From NCBI GenBank assembly GCA_012032575.1, contig JAAUSP010000064.1, positions 1 to 20,459 on the forward strand: 20,459 nt of DNA, given 5' to 3'. Below, one piece after another: positions 8,255 through 15,593 of the stretch. Origin of the DNA: Anaerolineales bacterium (GTDB lineage Bacteria > Chloroflexota > Anaerolineae > 4572-78 > J111). The notes below the pieces were generated by a model. It saw only the letters and a list, made by a program, of their open reading frames with translations, searched no databases and was not told the DNA's origin. A program made the translations under genes and the position numbers. Numbering within the stretch: the stretch's first letter is position 1; every line of letters begins with the position of its first letter.

Positions 8255-8428
8255 TTATTTTCCAAAAGCGAGTTCGTCAGCCTCAAAATGGCAGCGCACC
8301 GCATCTTGAACAGCCTCCCGTAATTCATCCCAGGTATCGGCCTCGGTAAAGATGGAATACCCCAATGCTTGCGCTGTGTAGCCGCCCTCCGGCGCTTCCT
8401 CAACCATAAATATAATTTCTTTTGCCAT
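8255..8428 (-). CDS. Small HicB-like antitoxin, orphan
   Basis: A 57-residue protein starting at ATG 8428, chosen because GAGGAG lies 7 nt upstream; an in-frame ATG at 8509 falls inside a repeat element and is rejected. The pattern MVEEAPEGGYTAQALG followed by TWDELREAVQDAV is the partial RNase-H-like fold of HicB antitoxins. No DNA-binding tail is present. A HicA mRNA-interferase partner is expected next door but is absent on both sides: the next gene, starting at the base after the TAA, is the YaaA-like gene. It is the first gene of the tight operon. It may be a leftover after the downstream genes replaced hicA, or a working regulator of the operon. Confidence 0.75.
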   Translation of the reverse strand: MAKEIIFMVEEAPEGGYTAQALGYSIFTEADTWDELREAVQDAVRCHFEADELAFGK

Positions 8429-8454
8429 TATCTGCTCCTCAAGAGCTATTAGAG

Positions 8455-8586
8455 TTGTTGCTGAATAACGGTGATAACATTTTGGGACACAGATAAACAC
8501 AGATTTCACGGATTTTTCTTTAATTTTTTTGATTTAATCTGTGTTTATCCGTGTTCATCTGTGTCCTATTTTTTATTGAGCAACAA
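8455..8586. repeat. Palindromic MITE-like element with terminal inverted repeats
   Basis: About 132 bp bounded by 14-bp terminal inverted repeats with one mismatch: TTGTTGCTGAATAA (8455-8468) and TTATTGAGCAACAA (8573-8586). Inside, a second imperfect inverted repeat pairs 8485-8514 with 8536-8566, built from ACACAGAT and its complement ATCTGTGT. It has no coding content. It ends 26 bp upstream of the HicB-like start codon, so it occupies the expected promoter region of the operon. No duplicated target site is evident from the immediate flanks. Confidence 0.7.
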
Positions 8587-8588
8587 GT

Positions 8589-8825
8589 CTATTGACTTTG
8601 TTCCCGCTGATTATAAACCATGGTAACGGGTTTGGCTCGATGTGTCAACGCTCTGTTAAAATTTTTACTTACACCGCCCGCACCTTGCACCGGGGCCAGC
8701 CAGATGTCCTGCACCTCGGCAGCGTAGCGGCGTAATAATTCGGCGGCAAAGGCGGGGATGTCAACGCCCAATTCGGCCAGGCCAACCTTGCGCCGCGCAT
8801 CTGCCAGCCGATTGCCTGGTATTTT
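8589..8825 (-). pseudogene. Unidentified gene remnant
   Basis: An open minus-strand frame, stop-free upstream to about 8841, with no ATG start. Its first 55 or so residues look like genuine protein (RLADARRKVGLAELG, then AAELLRRYAAEVQDIWLAPV). The last 27, after GAGG, look like random translation to a TAG at 8591-8589. No family is recognised. It seems to be the middle of a gene cut on both sides, consistent with rearrangement next to the repeats at 8455-8586 and 8919-9045. A fully spurious frame is possible. Confidence 0.3.
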
Positions 8826-9377
8826 GCCGGCAGATACGGCTTAAATCGGACCTAAACTCCAGGCAAATTCGAGGGTTTTACGGGCAAGAAGAAACTCTTT
8901 TGCCCTTATCTTTGATCCGAGTCATCCGACGACTCAAATCGAGTCATCGGATGACTTAAGCCAAGTCATTGGACGACTCGAATCGAGTCATCGGATGACT
9001 CAGTTTAAGTTATCGGACGACTCGGTTTAAGTTATCGGATGACTTGATTAAAAGTATGGGGCAAAAGGGGGGAACATAAAGGTCAGGAGGGGCCGAAACT
9101 CTGGCAAAAAGGGAGGTTCTTTGCGGGTAAGTGGACTGGAGATGCGGGCTTGTCTTGACCAAAATACCGGGTCAAGGCGAGGAAGATGGGCTTTGATACC
9201 AGCAGGGAACGCCGATCGCAGACCGGCTGGGAGCAGAAAGGCGGCCCGCCGTTGAATTAAACCAAAAGCTGCGGGCCAGCCACCAGGCCAGTTCCTTGTC
9301 TATCAGGGTGTGAAAGCGGCCAATCTGGGCCGGCTGGCCCCCGGTCAGTTCGTTGACCAGGGCCAGCCTCTTCTCTA
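8826..9377. other. Non-coding, repeat-bearing intergenic region
   Basis: No convincing gene. It holds a GGGCAA/TTGCCC stem (8882-8905), the six-unit 22-bp array (8919-9045) and a CTTGACC/GGTCAAG stem (9154-9176). On the minus strand around 9247-9374 a frame without ATG reads protein-like (LALVNELTGGQPAQIG, HTLIDKELAWWLARSFW), just downstream of the aldo/keto reductase. It may be a gene relic, but I do not recognise it. Confidence 0.5.
8919..9045. repeat. Six-unit 22-bp tandem array of near-palindromes
   Basis: Six 17-bp cores start at 8919, 8941, 8963, 8985, 9007 and 9029, an exact 22-bp period. The central form is GAGTCATCGGATGACTC (8985-9001), palindromic except for its middle base. The cores are separated by 5-nt spacers of constant length and variable sequence (AAATC, AAGCC, GAATC, AGTTT, GGTTT). 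The drift between cores is mostly C/T and G/A changes. The period of about two helical turns would put all six sites on one face of the DNA, as in operator or iteron arrays; hairpin-forming repeat expansion is the alternative. Confidence 0.85.
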
Positions 9378-10363
9378 TTACCAGTGGTGATGAACCAGCC
9401 CTTTGATCTTACCCTCATAAATGGCCTGGATTTGGGCCATCGTTTCAGCGCTGAGGGGTGGGAGATCGGCGGCCTGGGCATTGGCCAGGGCTTGCTGGCT
9501 GTTTTTTGCGCCGGGAATAGCGCAGCTTACGGCGTCGAACATCAGAATCCAGCGCAGGGCAAACTGGGCCATGGTTGACCCGGCCGGACCAGCGGGCGAA
9601 GCTGCTCGACCGCGGCCAGGGCGGTGTCGTAATCTACCCCGGCAAAGGTTTCACCTCGGTCAAAGGCCTGGCCGTAGCGGTTAAAGTTGCGATGGTCATC
9701 GGCGGGGAAGGTGGTCTGGCGGGTCATCTTGCCGCTGAGCAAACCACTGGCCAGGGGCACGCGGGCCAGAATACCAACCTGGCGCTGTTTAGCCAGCTCA
9801 AAAAACAAATCGGCGGGGCGCTGGCGAAAGATATTGAAGATGATTTGCACACTCTGCACGTTGGGATACTCGATGGCTTTGATAGCCTCTTCCACCTTTT
9901 CCACGCTGACGCCGTAATGTTTGATTTTACCCGCCGCCATCAGGTCATCCAGAATCCCGAAAACTTCGGGCAGATAATAGACTTCGGTGGGCGGGCAGTG
10001 CAACTGCACCAGGTCCAGGGCTTCGACTTCCAGGTTCTTTAAGCTGCGCTCGATAAAGCCGGTCAGGTTTTCGCGGTTGTTGTAGCCGGCGGCGGTGTGC
10101 GGATTAAGCCGCCGTCCGGCTTTGGTAATCACATAAACCGGGTCCGAGCGCTCCTTACGAACCTGGGCAATCAGCCGCTCGCTGCGGCCATCGCCGTACA
10201 CGTCGGCGGTGTCAATCAGGTTGATGCCCTGGTCAATCGAGGTATGCAGGGCGGCCAGCGCGTCGCTGTCGGCCACCTCACCCCAGGAGCCGCCAATAGC
10301 CCACGCGCCAAAACTAATCTCCGACACCTGCCAGCCGGTGCGGCCAAACGGACGGTAATTCAT
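9378..10363 (-). CDS. Aldo/keto reductase, one frameshift
   Basis: A complete aldo/keto reductase (NADPH-dependent oxidoreductase, (beta/alpha)8 barrel, cytosolic) if one indel near 9586 is corrected. The N-terminal part (9542-10363) carries the tetrad D51 and Y56 in IDTADVYG, K81 in VITKAG and H122 in VQLHCPP. The C-terminal part (9378-9572 and slightly upstream) continues with TMAQFALRWIL, the NADP-binding AIPGAKNSQQ segment and a normal end. The corrected length of about 328 residues fits the family. Start ATG 10363 has GGAGG 6 nt upstream; the frame extends further upstream but without family sequence. Substrate cannot be deduced. The frameshift is probably a sequence error. Confidence 0.85.
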
Positions 10364-10431
10364 AATATGCCTCCAAAAATAAGAATTAAAAAAGGGTACC
10401 TGCTTCCTCACTCAAGGCTAAGGCTGAGTCT

Positions 10432-10466
10432 AAGGCTAAGGAGCATGTGAGATCAATCTTAGCCTT
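10432..10466. other. Inverted repeat between eamA-like gene and aldo/keto reductase
   Basis: Perfect 9-bp arms AAGGCTAAG (10432-10440) and CTTAGCCTT (10458-10466) with a 17-nt loop, next to further copies of AGGCTAAGG-like words from 10414. No T-run follows on the minus strand, so it is a weak terminator candidate for the upstream transporter gene. Confidence 0.3.
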
Positions 10467-10525
10467 TAATATGCCTGTCCGTGAGCAGTTACAAGAAGGG
10501 TCTATTTCTTTGTGTCATTTCTTAT

Positions 10526-11421
10526 TCAACCCCGTGCTTGATTCAGCGAGACCAGCAAGACCCCGGCAATGACGGCGATACCGCCGACAAGCTGCTGGGG
10601 GGTCGGCTCGATGTCGAAGAGAAAGATGGTCCAGCCGATGGACACCGCCGGGCTGAGGGTCAGGATAATGGCGTGAATGCTCAGGGTCAGGCGGCGCAGG
10701 GTCAGGTAATACAGGTGCGGCTGATGGTCACATCCACCGTGCCGGCTACCAGCAAAATCAGCCAGGCCTGCCAGCCGGGGATGATCAATTCGCCCCGGCC
10801 AATGGTAAACAGCAGCAAAAAAGCAGTCGTACAGGCCAGCCGAAATAAAAAGAAATCGGCCAGCCCCATGCTGTGGCCGTGACGCTTGACCAGGGCGGCG
10901 TGCAGGGCGTACATAAACGTTGAAACGATGACCATCACCACACCCACCCAGATAAATTCGCCCGGCTGAAAGGCAATGGTAAACGTGCCGGCTATGGCCA
11001 GCAGCGCGCCCAGCCACTGCCACAAGGTAAAACGGTCGCGCAGCCAGATCAAGCCAAAACCCAGGCTGAACAGCGTGGACATTTTGCCCAACATCGAGGC
11101 CGTGCCGGGGTCAATAAAAGCCACCGAGCCATAGCTCAGCACGGTGCTGGCGGCCACCAAAAAGCCAATGCTCAGAAAAAACCAGGCAAAACGACGGAAA
11201 ACGCCAAAATCAATCTTATCCCAGATAGCCAGAAAAACGGCTACCTGAACGGTGGAAACGCCCAGCACATACATGGCCGCGGGGGTCGGCGGCAGGTAGG
11301 GCAACAACAACCGGGCAAAAACAAAATGGAGACTATCTACCACCAGCAGGCAAATCACCACCAGCGGCGCGTTATTCAAAGCGCGGCTTTGCGCCGCCAG
11401 GGCTAACGGTTTTTGACTCAT
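10526..11421 (-). CDS. EamA/DMT-family transporter, one frameshift
   Basis: A ten-segment drug/metabolite transporter of about 297 residues once a single missing base near 10715 is restored. The first part (to GTVDVTIS) contains eight hydrophobic segments and the internal EamA repeat. The second part, in another frame, gives YYLTLRRLTLSIHAI and the last two membrane segments ending at 10526. Adding one C restores RHLYYLTL, the expected continuation. Such proteins export or import small metabolites across the inner membrane; substrate unknown. ATG 11421 is preferred over the longer frame from 11490 because that stretch overlaps a leader hairpin and GGGGGAAG precedes ATG 11421. Confidence 0.85.
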
Positions 11422-11463
11422 AGATGGTGTAACTTCCCCCTTATTACCCTGATACAAAGAAAA

Positions 11464-11482
11464 GCCCCGCCCAAAGACGGGG
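11464..11482 (-). terminator. Hairpin with T-rich tail in the transporter leader
   Basis: Complementary arms CCCCG and CGGGG around a short loop, followed on the minus strand by CTTTTCTTTG: the form of an intrinsic terminator. It lies about 40 nt before the transporter start and just after a TATACT-like box near 11505-11500. No minus-strand gene precedes it, so it may be a leader attenuator. Confidence 0.5.
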
Positions 11483-11537
11483 TCACTCACAGCGGATAGT
11501 ATAATTCAAAAACGAATTCCACGAAAGTTGGGCAGGT

Positions 11538-11566
11538 TTCGTGGCTGGTTCAAACGATGCTATAAT
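11538..11566 (+). promoter_or_regulatory. Probable promoter of the small RHH-like gene
   Basis: A perfect TATAAT at 11561-11566 with only a weak -35 (TTCGTG, 17-nt spacing), 38 nt before ATG 11604. Together with the opposing transporter leader this is a divergent promoter region. Confidence 0.45.
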
Positions 11567-11603
11567 ACGCCCTAATCTTATAAGACAGGATAGATTAGGC
11601 TTT

Positions 11604-11801
11604 ATGAGCACTGTTGGTGGTAAATTTACTCCAGAGAAAAGAAATCTGGTTACTTATGTCGAAAATAAAGATTACGAACTCCTGCGCAAGCTGGCCGCAC
11701 TGCATGGGCGCTCCATCTCCGCCGAAGCCGCCCTGGCCGTGCAAAATCATCTCCAGGCCCATGCGGATGTATTAAAAAAAGAAGCAGACAAGAAGGCGTG
11801 A
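11604..11801 (+). CDS. Small ribbon-helix-helix-like protein
   Basis: A 65-residue protein starting at ATG 11604, downstream of a TATAAT box; the longer frame from GTG 11541 would overlap that promoter. The region NLVTYVENKDYELLRKLAALHGRSISAEAALAVQNHL fits one strand and two helices of an Arc/CopG-type DNA-binding fold. Such proteins are usually dimeric repressors or antitoxins. No toxin gene follows, so it is more likely a regulator or an orphan antitoxin. The Lys-rich tail (KKEADKKA) is likely disordered. Family call is by pattern only. Confidence 0.6.
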   Translation: MSTVGGKFTPEKRNLVTYVENKDYELLRKLAALHGRSISAEAALAVQNHLQAHADVLKKEADKKA

Positions 11802-11826
11802 AACGTTTAACGTTTAACGTTAAACA
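11802..11826. repeat. Short repeat of the word ACGTTTA with a palindrome
   Basis: Directly after the TGA, the word CGTTTAA recurs and ends in the perfect 14-bp palindrome GTTTAACGTTAAAC (11812-11825). It resembles the other A/T-rich microrepeats in this window (15730-15762, 16905-17010). Confidence 0.55.
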
Positions 11827-11856
11827 TTCAACCGATTAGCTCGCAGGATAAACCTG

Positions 11857-12324
11857 ATGCCTGAAAAACTCAATTCGATGCGGATTTTGGAACAGCAAAA
11901 GGTTAGCTATATCATCCGGGAATTTCCCGATACCATTCACTCCGCCGACGGGGTGGCCGATCACTTTGGCCTGCCCCGCGAGTCGGTTTACAAAACCCTG
12001 GTCGTGCTGCCCAACACGGGCAAGCCGATACTGGTCATGGTCAGCGGCAGCCGCGAGCTGGATTTACGCAAGCTAGCGACAGCCGTCGGCCAGAAGAAGG
12101 CGCAGATGGCTGCCCACAAAGAAGCCGAGCGACTGACCGGCTTGCAAACCGGCGGCATCTCGGCCCTGGCCTTGCTGCACAAGAACTTTGCGGTTTACCT
12201 TGACCAGCCCGCGCTGGCATTGGAGCGCATCCTGGTCAGTGCCGGTAAGCGGGGAGTTAATCTGGAGTTGGCGGTGCAGGATTTAATTCGGGTGACGAAG
12301 GCAAAGGTGGTTGAGGCGACGTAA
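11857..12324 (+). CDS. ybaK: YbaK/EbsC-type aminoacyl-tRNA deacylase
   Basis: A 155-residue protein with the YbaK/ProX editing-domain pattern: ADGVADHFGLPRESVYKTLVV, then ILVMVSGSRELDLRKLA, GQKKAQMA and the closing TGLQTGGISALALL. The YbaK domain hydrolyses mischarged aminoacyl-tRNAs, typically Cys-tRNA(Pro), and acts freestanding in the cytosol. Length and motif order are normal. ATG 11857 has AGGA upstream; the second in-frame ATG (residue 8) lacks one. The downstream cupin gene begins 2 nt after the stop, so the two are probably co-transcribed. Confidence 0.88.
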   Translation: MPEKLNSMRILEQQKVSYIIREFPDTIHSADGVADHFGLPRESVYKTLVVLPNTGKPILVMVSGSRELDLRKLATAVGQKKAQMAAHKEAERLTGLQTGGISALALLHKNFAVYLDQPALALERILVSAGKRGVNLELAVQDLIRVTKAKVVEAT

Positions 12325-12326
12325 CT

Positions 12327-12682
12327 ATGGAAAAAATCAACCTCATTGAAAAGTTCAGCCTCTTCAACGAATATTGGAGTCCCCGTATCGCCGGCGAATT
12401 GAACGAGACCCATGTGAAGCTGGTCAAACTCAAGGGGGAGTTCATCTGGCATCACCACGAGGCTGAGGATGAACTTTTTGGGTGGTCAAAGGCCGGTTGC
12501 TGATCAAGTTCCGGGACCGCGACCTGTGGCTGGATGAGGGCGAGCTGGTCATCATCCCCAAAGGCGTCGAACACATGCCCGTAGCAGAAGAAGAAGTCCA
12601 CGTAGTGCTGATCGAGCCGAAAACGACGGTCAACACCGGCAATGTGCAGAATGAGCGCACAGCGAAGGAGCAGTGGGTTTAG
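12327..12682 (+). CDS. Cupin-domain protein, one frameshift
   Basis: A small single-domain cupin of about 118 residues after restoring one T. The first frame reads MEKINLIEKF to the metal-binding EFIWHHHEAEDELF; it then runs into five T (12475-12479) where six would give LFWVVKGRLLIKFRDRD and IIPKGVEHMPVAEEEVHV in the other frame. His residues of both cupin motifs are visible. The conserved end KTTVNTGNVQ is typical of this small cupin family. Function is unknown beyond probable metal binding and small-molecule or sugar-related chemistry. It is coupled to ybaK (2-nt gap). Confidence 0.8.
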
Positions 12683-12687
12683 GGGTG

Positions 12688-13263
12688 TCAGGTGTCACGT
12701 GGGGTACGCTTCCGTCTGAGGCGGCGCTGTTCGGGCGGATGCCGGAGCATCAAACCGGCCTGAACAGCGATCCCGACCACGAACAGAATCACCCACAGCA
12801 CCAGGTCAAGCGGTGGGGTCAGCGCGACCATCCCCGACAACCTGACCGCCTCTACGACCAGGGAGGCTCCGACCAGGGCTGACAGTCCAATCAGGGCCGG
12901 GTCGAACAGCGAAAGCACCAGCGCCGCCCCGATAATTCCACCGACGATAAACACCAGCCATTCCCACGGACTCACGCCCACCCCCACCGCTTGGAGCAGG
13001 GACAACAAGGCATAGCCGCCAAAAATAAACCCGGCTAAGGCGATCGCTAGCTGCTGCAACACCAGGGCTAGAAGCGCTCCCACTACCCCCAGCACCAGCC
13101 CAAAGAGCAGAATGAGCCAGTCTGGCTGTCCGGGCAGCAACTGCGGGGCGACCATCACCCCAAACACAAACCCGGCCGCCGCCACAAACAGCCAAAACAG
13201 ATGTCGCCCAAACAGCAGCACCGCCAGGCCAATGATGAAATTGACAAGCAGAGAAAGCGTCAC
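12688..13263 (-). CDS. Multi-pass membrane protein, DUF4203-like
   Basis: A 191-residue hydrophobic protein with about seven membrane-spanning segments of uniform Leu/Val/Gly-rich type, with paired glycine-rich helices and a positively charged C-terminal tail (RRLRRKR), which should lie in the cytosol. It resembles the DUF4203/TM7S3-like group, but this is a pattern impression. The start is GTG 13263 with GGAGG 6 nt upstream. It overlaps the restored end of the creatininase family gene by GTGA, so the two are translated together. Function unknown. Confidence 0.7.
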   Translation of the reverse strand: MTLSLLVNFIIGLAVLLFGRHLFWLFVAAAGFVFGVMVAPQLLPGQPDWLILLFGLVLGVVGALLALVLQQLAIALAGFIFGGYALLSLLQAVGVGVSPWEWLVFIVGGIIGAALVLSLFDPALIGLSALVGASLVVEAVRLSGMVALTPPLDLVLWVILFVVGIAVQAGLMLRHPPEQRRLRRKRTPRDT

Positions 13264-14088
13264 GGTTTACCTCCGAGATGATGATCCACGCGGGGCGGAT
13301 TCTCAAAGCTGCGAAATTCGCGGCACAATTCGATAAAGCGCTCGACGGTTATCTCCCACAACTCCCCGGCCAAACTCGGCGGTGGCTACGCCGGCGTCGC
13401 CGGCGATACCGGTCCGGCTGATGCGACTCCACCAATCCTGCCACATAATCGAGCTGGGCCGGCCCAGGTCCCAATTGAAATATTGCCCGGCCTGCTGACC
13501 GATGTCGCGCTCGGCCTTATCCATCTGCACCAGTTCCGGCTGCAAGTGCAGCATCATGGCCGTTTCGTACTCGCAGGCGTGGCTCACACTGCCGGGGCCG
13601 CCTTTTCGGCCCTGCTCCAGCACGTCGGCGCACAGCGAAGGGTCAATGGCGGCATTGGGACTCATCGCCCCGCACTTGGCCCCGGTCACAATCACACATT
13701 TGCGGGCGGCCAAATCGGCGATACTGTGGTTGGAGCCGTGCCCGTTGACAATCAGAATATGCTTGAAACCGTGCCGGGCCACACTGATGGCAACCTGCGA
13801 CACATAAGCCAGGCAGGTTTCAATATCCACGGCGATGGTGCCGGGGAAATCCATGTGGTGCTCGTCCAGGCCAAAGGGGATAGTGGGCAGGACCAATACG
13901 TCGCCGTTGGCCCGCCGGCCTACCTCATCCAGAATGCCGGCCAGGATGTCGTTATCGGTCGAAATAGGTAAGTGTGGACCGTGATCCTCAACCGCACCAA
14001 AGGGAATCAGTACCACCGGCTGCGGGTCGCGGGCCAGAATCTCGTTCATCTCCGGCCAGGATAGATGATCGTAGCGCCAGGTTTTCAT
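13260..14088 (-). CDS. Creatininase-family amidohydrolase, C-terminal frameshift
   Basis: A metal-dependent amidohydrolase of the creatininase family (related to creatininase and MftE-type enzymes). Metal-site motifs: PFGAVEDHGPHLPISTDND, VNGHGSNH and SVSHACEYETAMMLHL. ATG 14088 has GAGGAG 9 nt upstream. As written the frame stops at 13303 with an odd tail (VVGDNRRALYR). Removing one G from the GGGG at 13367-13364 gives EFGRELWEITVERFIEL instead, and the gene then ends at TGA 13262-13260. That end overlaps the GTG of the next gene exactly as GTGA, good support for the correction. Substrate unknown. Confidence 0.82.
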
Positions 14089-14119
14089 AAAAGTGTACTC
14101 CTCGAAAATAACTTTGCCG

Positions 14120-14146
14120 GAGTCCAAAAGCTATGCTTTTGGACTC
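14120..14146. other. Perfect 12-bp hairpin between aminotransferase and creatininase genes
   Basis: Arms GAGTCCAAAAGC (14120-14131) and GCTTTTGGACTC (14135-14146) with a TAT loop. TATTTT follows on the plus strand, but the only flanking genes are on the minus strand, where no T-run follows. It may be a weak terminator or an mRNA-stability hairpin in the minus-strand transcript. Confidence 0.55.
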
Positions 14147-14151
14147 TATTT

Positions 14152-15289
14152 TCATCTGTCTATGACCGAAGCCAGCCGAGCAACGCCTTCAAGCAACTGT
14201 TCGATCTCGTAAAAGGCAAAGCTCAACCGGAGGTAATTGGATAAGCCGCCGCTGCTGGAAAATTTAGGGCCGGGCTGAAAAGAGACATTCCGGCGGCGGG
14301 CCTCGGCCAGAAGCTCCACCGCATTAACCCCATCGGGCAGGCGCACCCAAATGAAGAAACCGCCGCCCGGTTCGGCAAAGGTGATGGAGTCGGGTAGGTG
14401 TTGGTGCAGAGCCGCGCTCAAGGCCGCCGACCGCTCCCGGTAAACCATTTTGAGGTGATCGAGGCATTGATCTTGCAGCTCCAATTCAATCAAACTCTGC
14501 ACTACCCCCGACGTGAACGGATTAAGGCCGCCGCCGCTTTCGAGCAGTCCAGCGTGAATCAGCCGGCCGAGCCGGGATGGGGCGGCCTGCACCCAGCCCA
14601 GGCGCAGGCCGGGCGCGGTGATTTTGGAAAAGGAGCCAAGCGAGATAACCTGATCGGTGTGAATAGGCGCGACCAGGGGCGGCGGCGGGGCGACGGTATA
14701 ATCGAGCATCTGGTACACTTCGTCGGCCACAATCAGAAAGTCGTGCTCGCGGCTCAATTGCAACAGCCGTTCGCGCCGCTCGGCGGACAGGGTGGCGGCG
14801 GAGGGATTGTGAAAGGTGGGGATGGTGTATAAAAAAGACAGGCCGGTGTTGGGCCAGCTTTTCCTCCAGCGCCTCGATGAGCAGGCCGTTTTCGTCCATA
14901 GGAATGCCGACGATATTGAGCCGGTAATCGCGAAAAATGAGCAGGGCCAGGAAATAGGTCGGCTCTTCGACAAAGATGGTATCGCCGGGTTGGGTGAAGC
15001 GGGTGCAGATCAAATCCAAAGCCTGGGACGCGCCGGACGTAATCAGCAGGTCCTCGGCCTCGACCGGCAAGTTGTAGCGCTGAGTCAGAAATTGGGCCAA
15101 AGTCTGACGGAAGTAGCCGTCGCCCTGTTCGGCCCCGTACTGCAAAAGCGAGGGATCATTCTGGCTTAAGCAATGGTCGGCGGCCTGCCGCAGTGCAGCC
15201 AGGGGTAATAATGAAAATGAAGGCTGCCCTACCCCGAAATCAATCATCCCTTCCGGGATGTTCAGTTGGGTTGTTTGCAGCATAGACAT
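14152..15289 (-). CDS. PLP-dependent class I/II aminotransferase (LysN/MocR-like), one frameshift
   Basis: A fold-type I aminotransferase of about 379 residues after correction. The N-terminal frame gives MIDFGVGQPSFSLLP, TSGASQALDLICT and FVEEPTYFLAL. After an A6 run at 14831-14836 (five would be in frame) it continues as LYTIPTFHNPSAATLS, VADEVYQMLDY and the PLP-lysine segment SLGSFSKITAPGLRLGW. The C-terminal domain with GGFFIWVRLPDG ends at 14152. The pattern matches 2-aminoadipate/aromatic aminotransferases of the LysN group, which move amino groups between amino and 2-oxo acids. Exact substrate not determinable. ATG 15289 is used; a second ATG lies 6 nt downstream. Confidence 0.85.
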
Positions 15290-15356
15290 GAAGGTTGACT
15301 TTGGCCGGAAACCAAGCGACCGGTTGCACCAAGCTCCCCCGCGATGAGCATCATTT

Positions 15357-15470
15357 TCACTTCAATTCACCTCTAACAAACCGCAGGGCCGTTTCAGCCA
15401 GCATGGCTGCGCCGATGGGGAGGGCGTTTTCGTCCAGGTTGAAGGTAGCTTCGTGCAGGCCGCCAGGGTG
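15357..15470 (-). pseudogene. C-terminal relic of an M20-type amidohydrolase
   Basis: The minus frame ends with GGLHEATFNLDENALPIGAA and MLAETALRFVRGELK, the closing segment of M20D amidohydrolases/aminoacylases, which ends in a helix after (D/E)E-x-LPIG. Nothing upstream in the frame belongs to the family. About 35 residues of a roughly 400-residue enzyme survive, so this is a relic. Confidence 0.6.
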
Positions 15471-15534
15471 TCGAGAGGCGGGAGTGGGGGGATTATAACG
15501 ACTTCGAGTTGAAAACGCAAGCCTTAAAGAGTTA

Positions 15535-15563
15535 TTGCTCATCACTCAGCCGCGTGCTATACT
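15535..15563 (+). promoter_or_regulatory. Candidate sigma-70 type promoter for mutS
   Basis: TTGCTC (15535-15540), 17 nt, TATACT (15558-15563). It would give a leader of about 190 nt that includes the REP-like palindrome before the mutS start at 15763. Confidence 0.4.
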
Positions 15564-15593
15564 TGTCCCTAAATTGTAACTGTTCAGCCCTCA

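Noticed and set aside
8429..8509. Longer HicB-like protein from ATG 8509
   Set aside because: The extra 27 residues are encoded by the palindromic element, and a strong ribosome-binding site precedes ATG 8428.
8919..9045. CRISPR-like array
   Set aside because: The spacers are only 5 nt and the repeat is 17 nt; CRISPR spacers are about 30 nt. No cas gene is present.
9575..10042. Plus-strand frame of 155 residues opposite the aldo/keto reductase
   Set aside because: The minus strand here carries the reductase catalytic motifs; the plus frame has no recognisable protein features.
13483..13971. Plus-strand frame opposite the creatininase family gene
   Set aside because: The creatininase metal-binding motifs are on the minus strand; the plus frame is His/Gly-rich and featureless.
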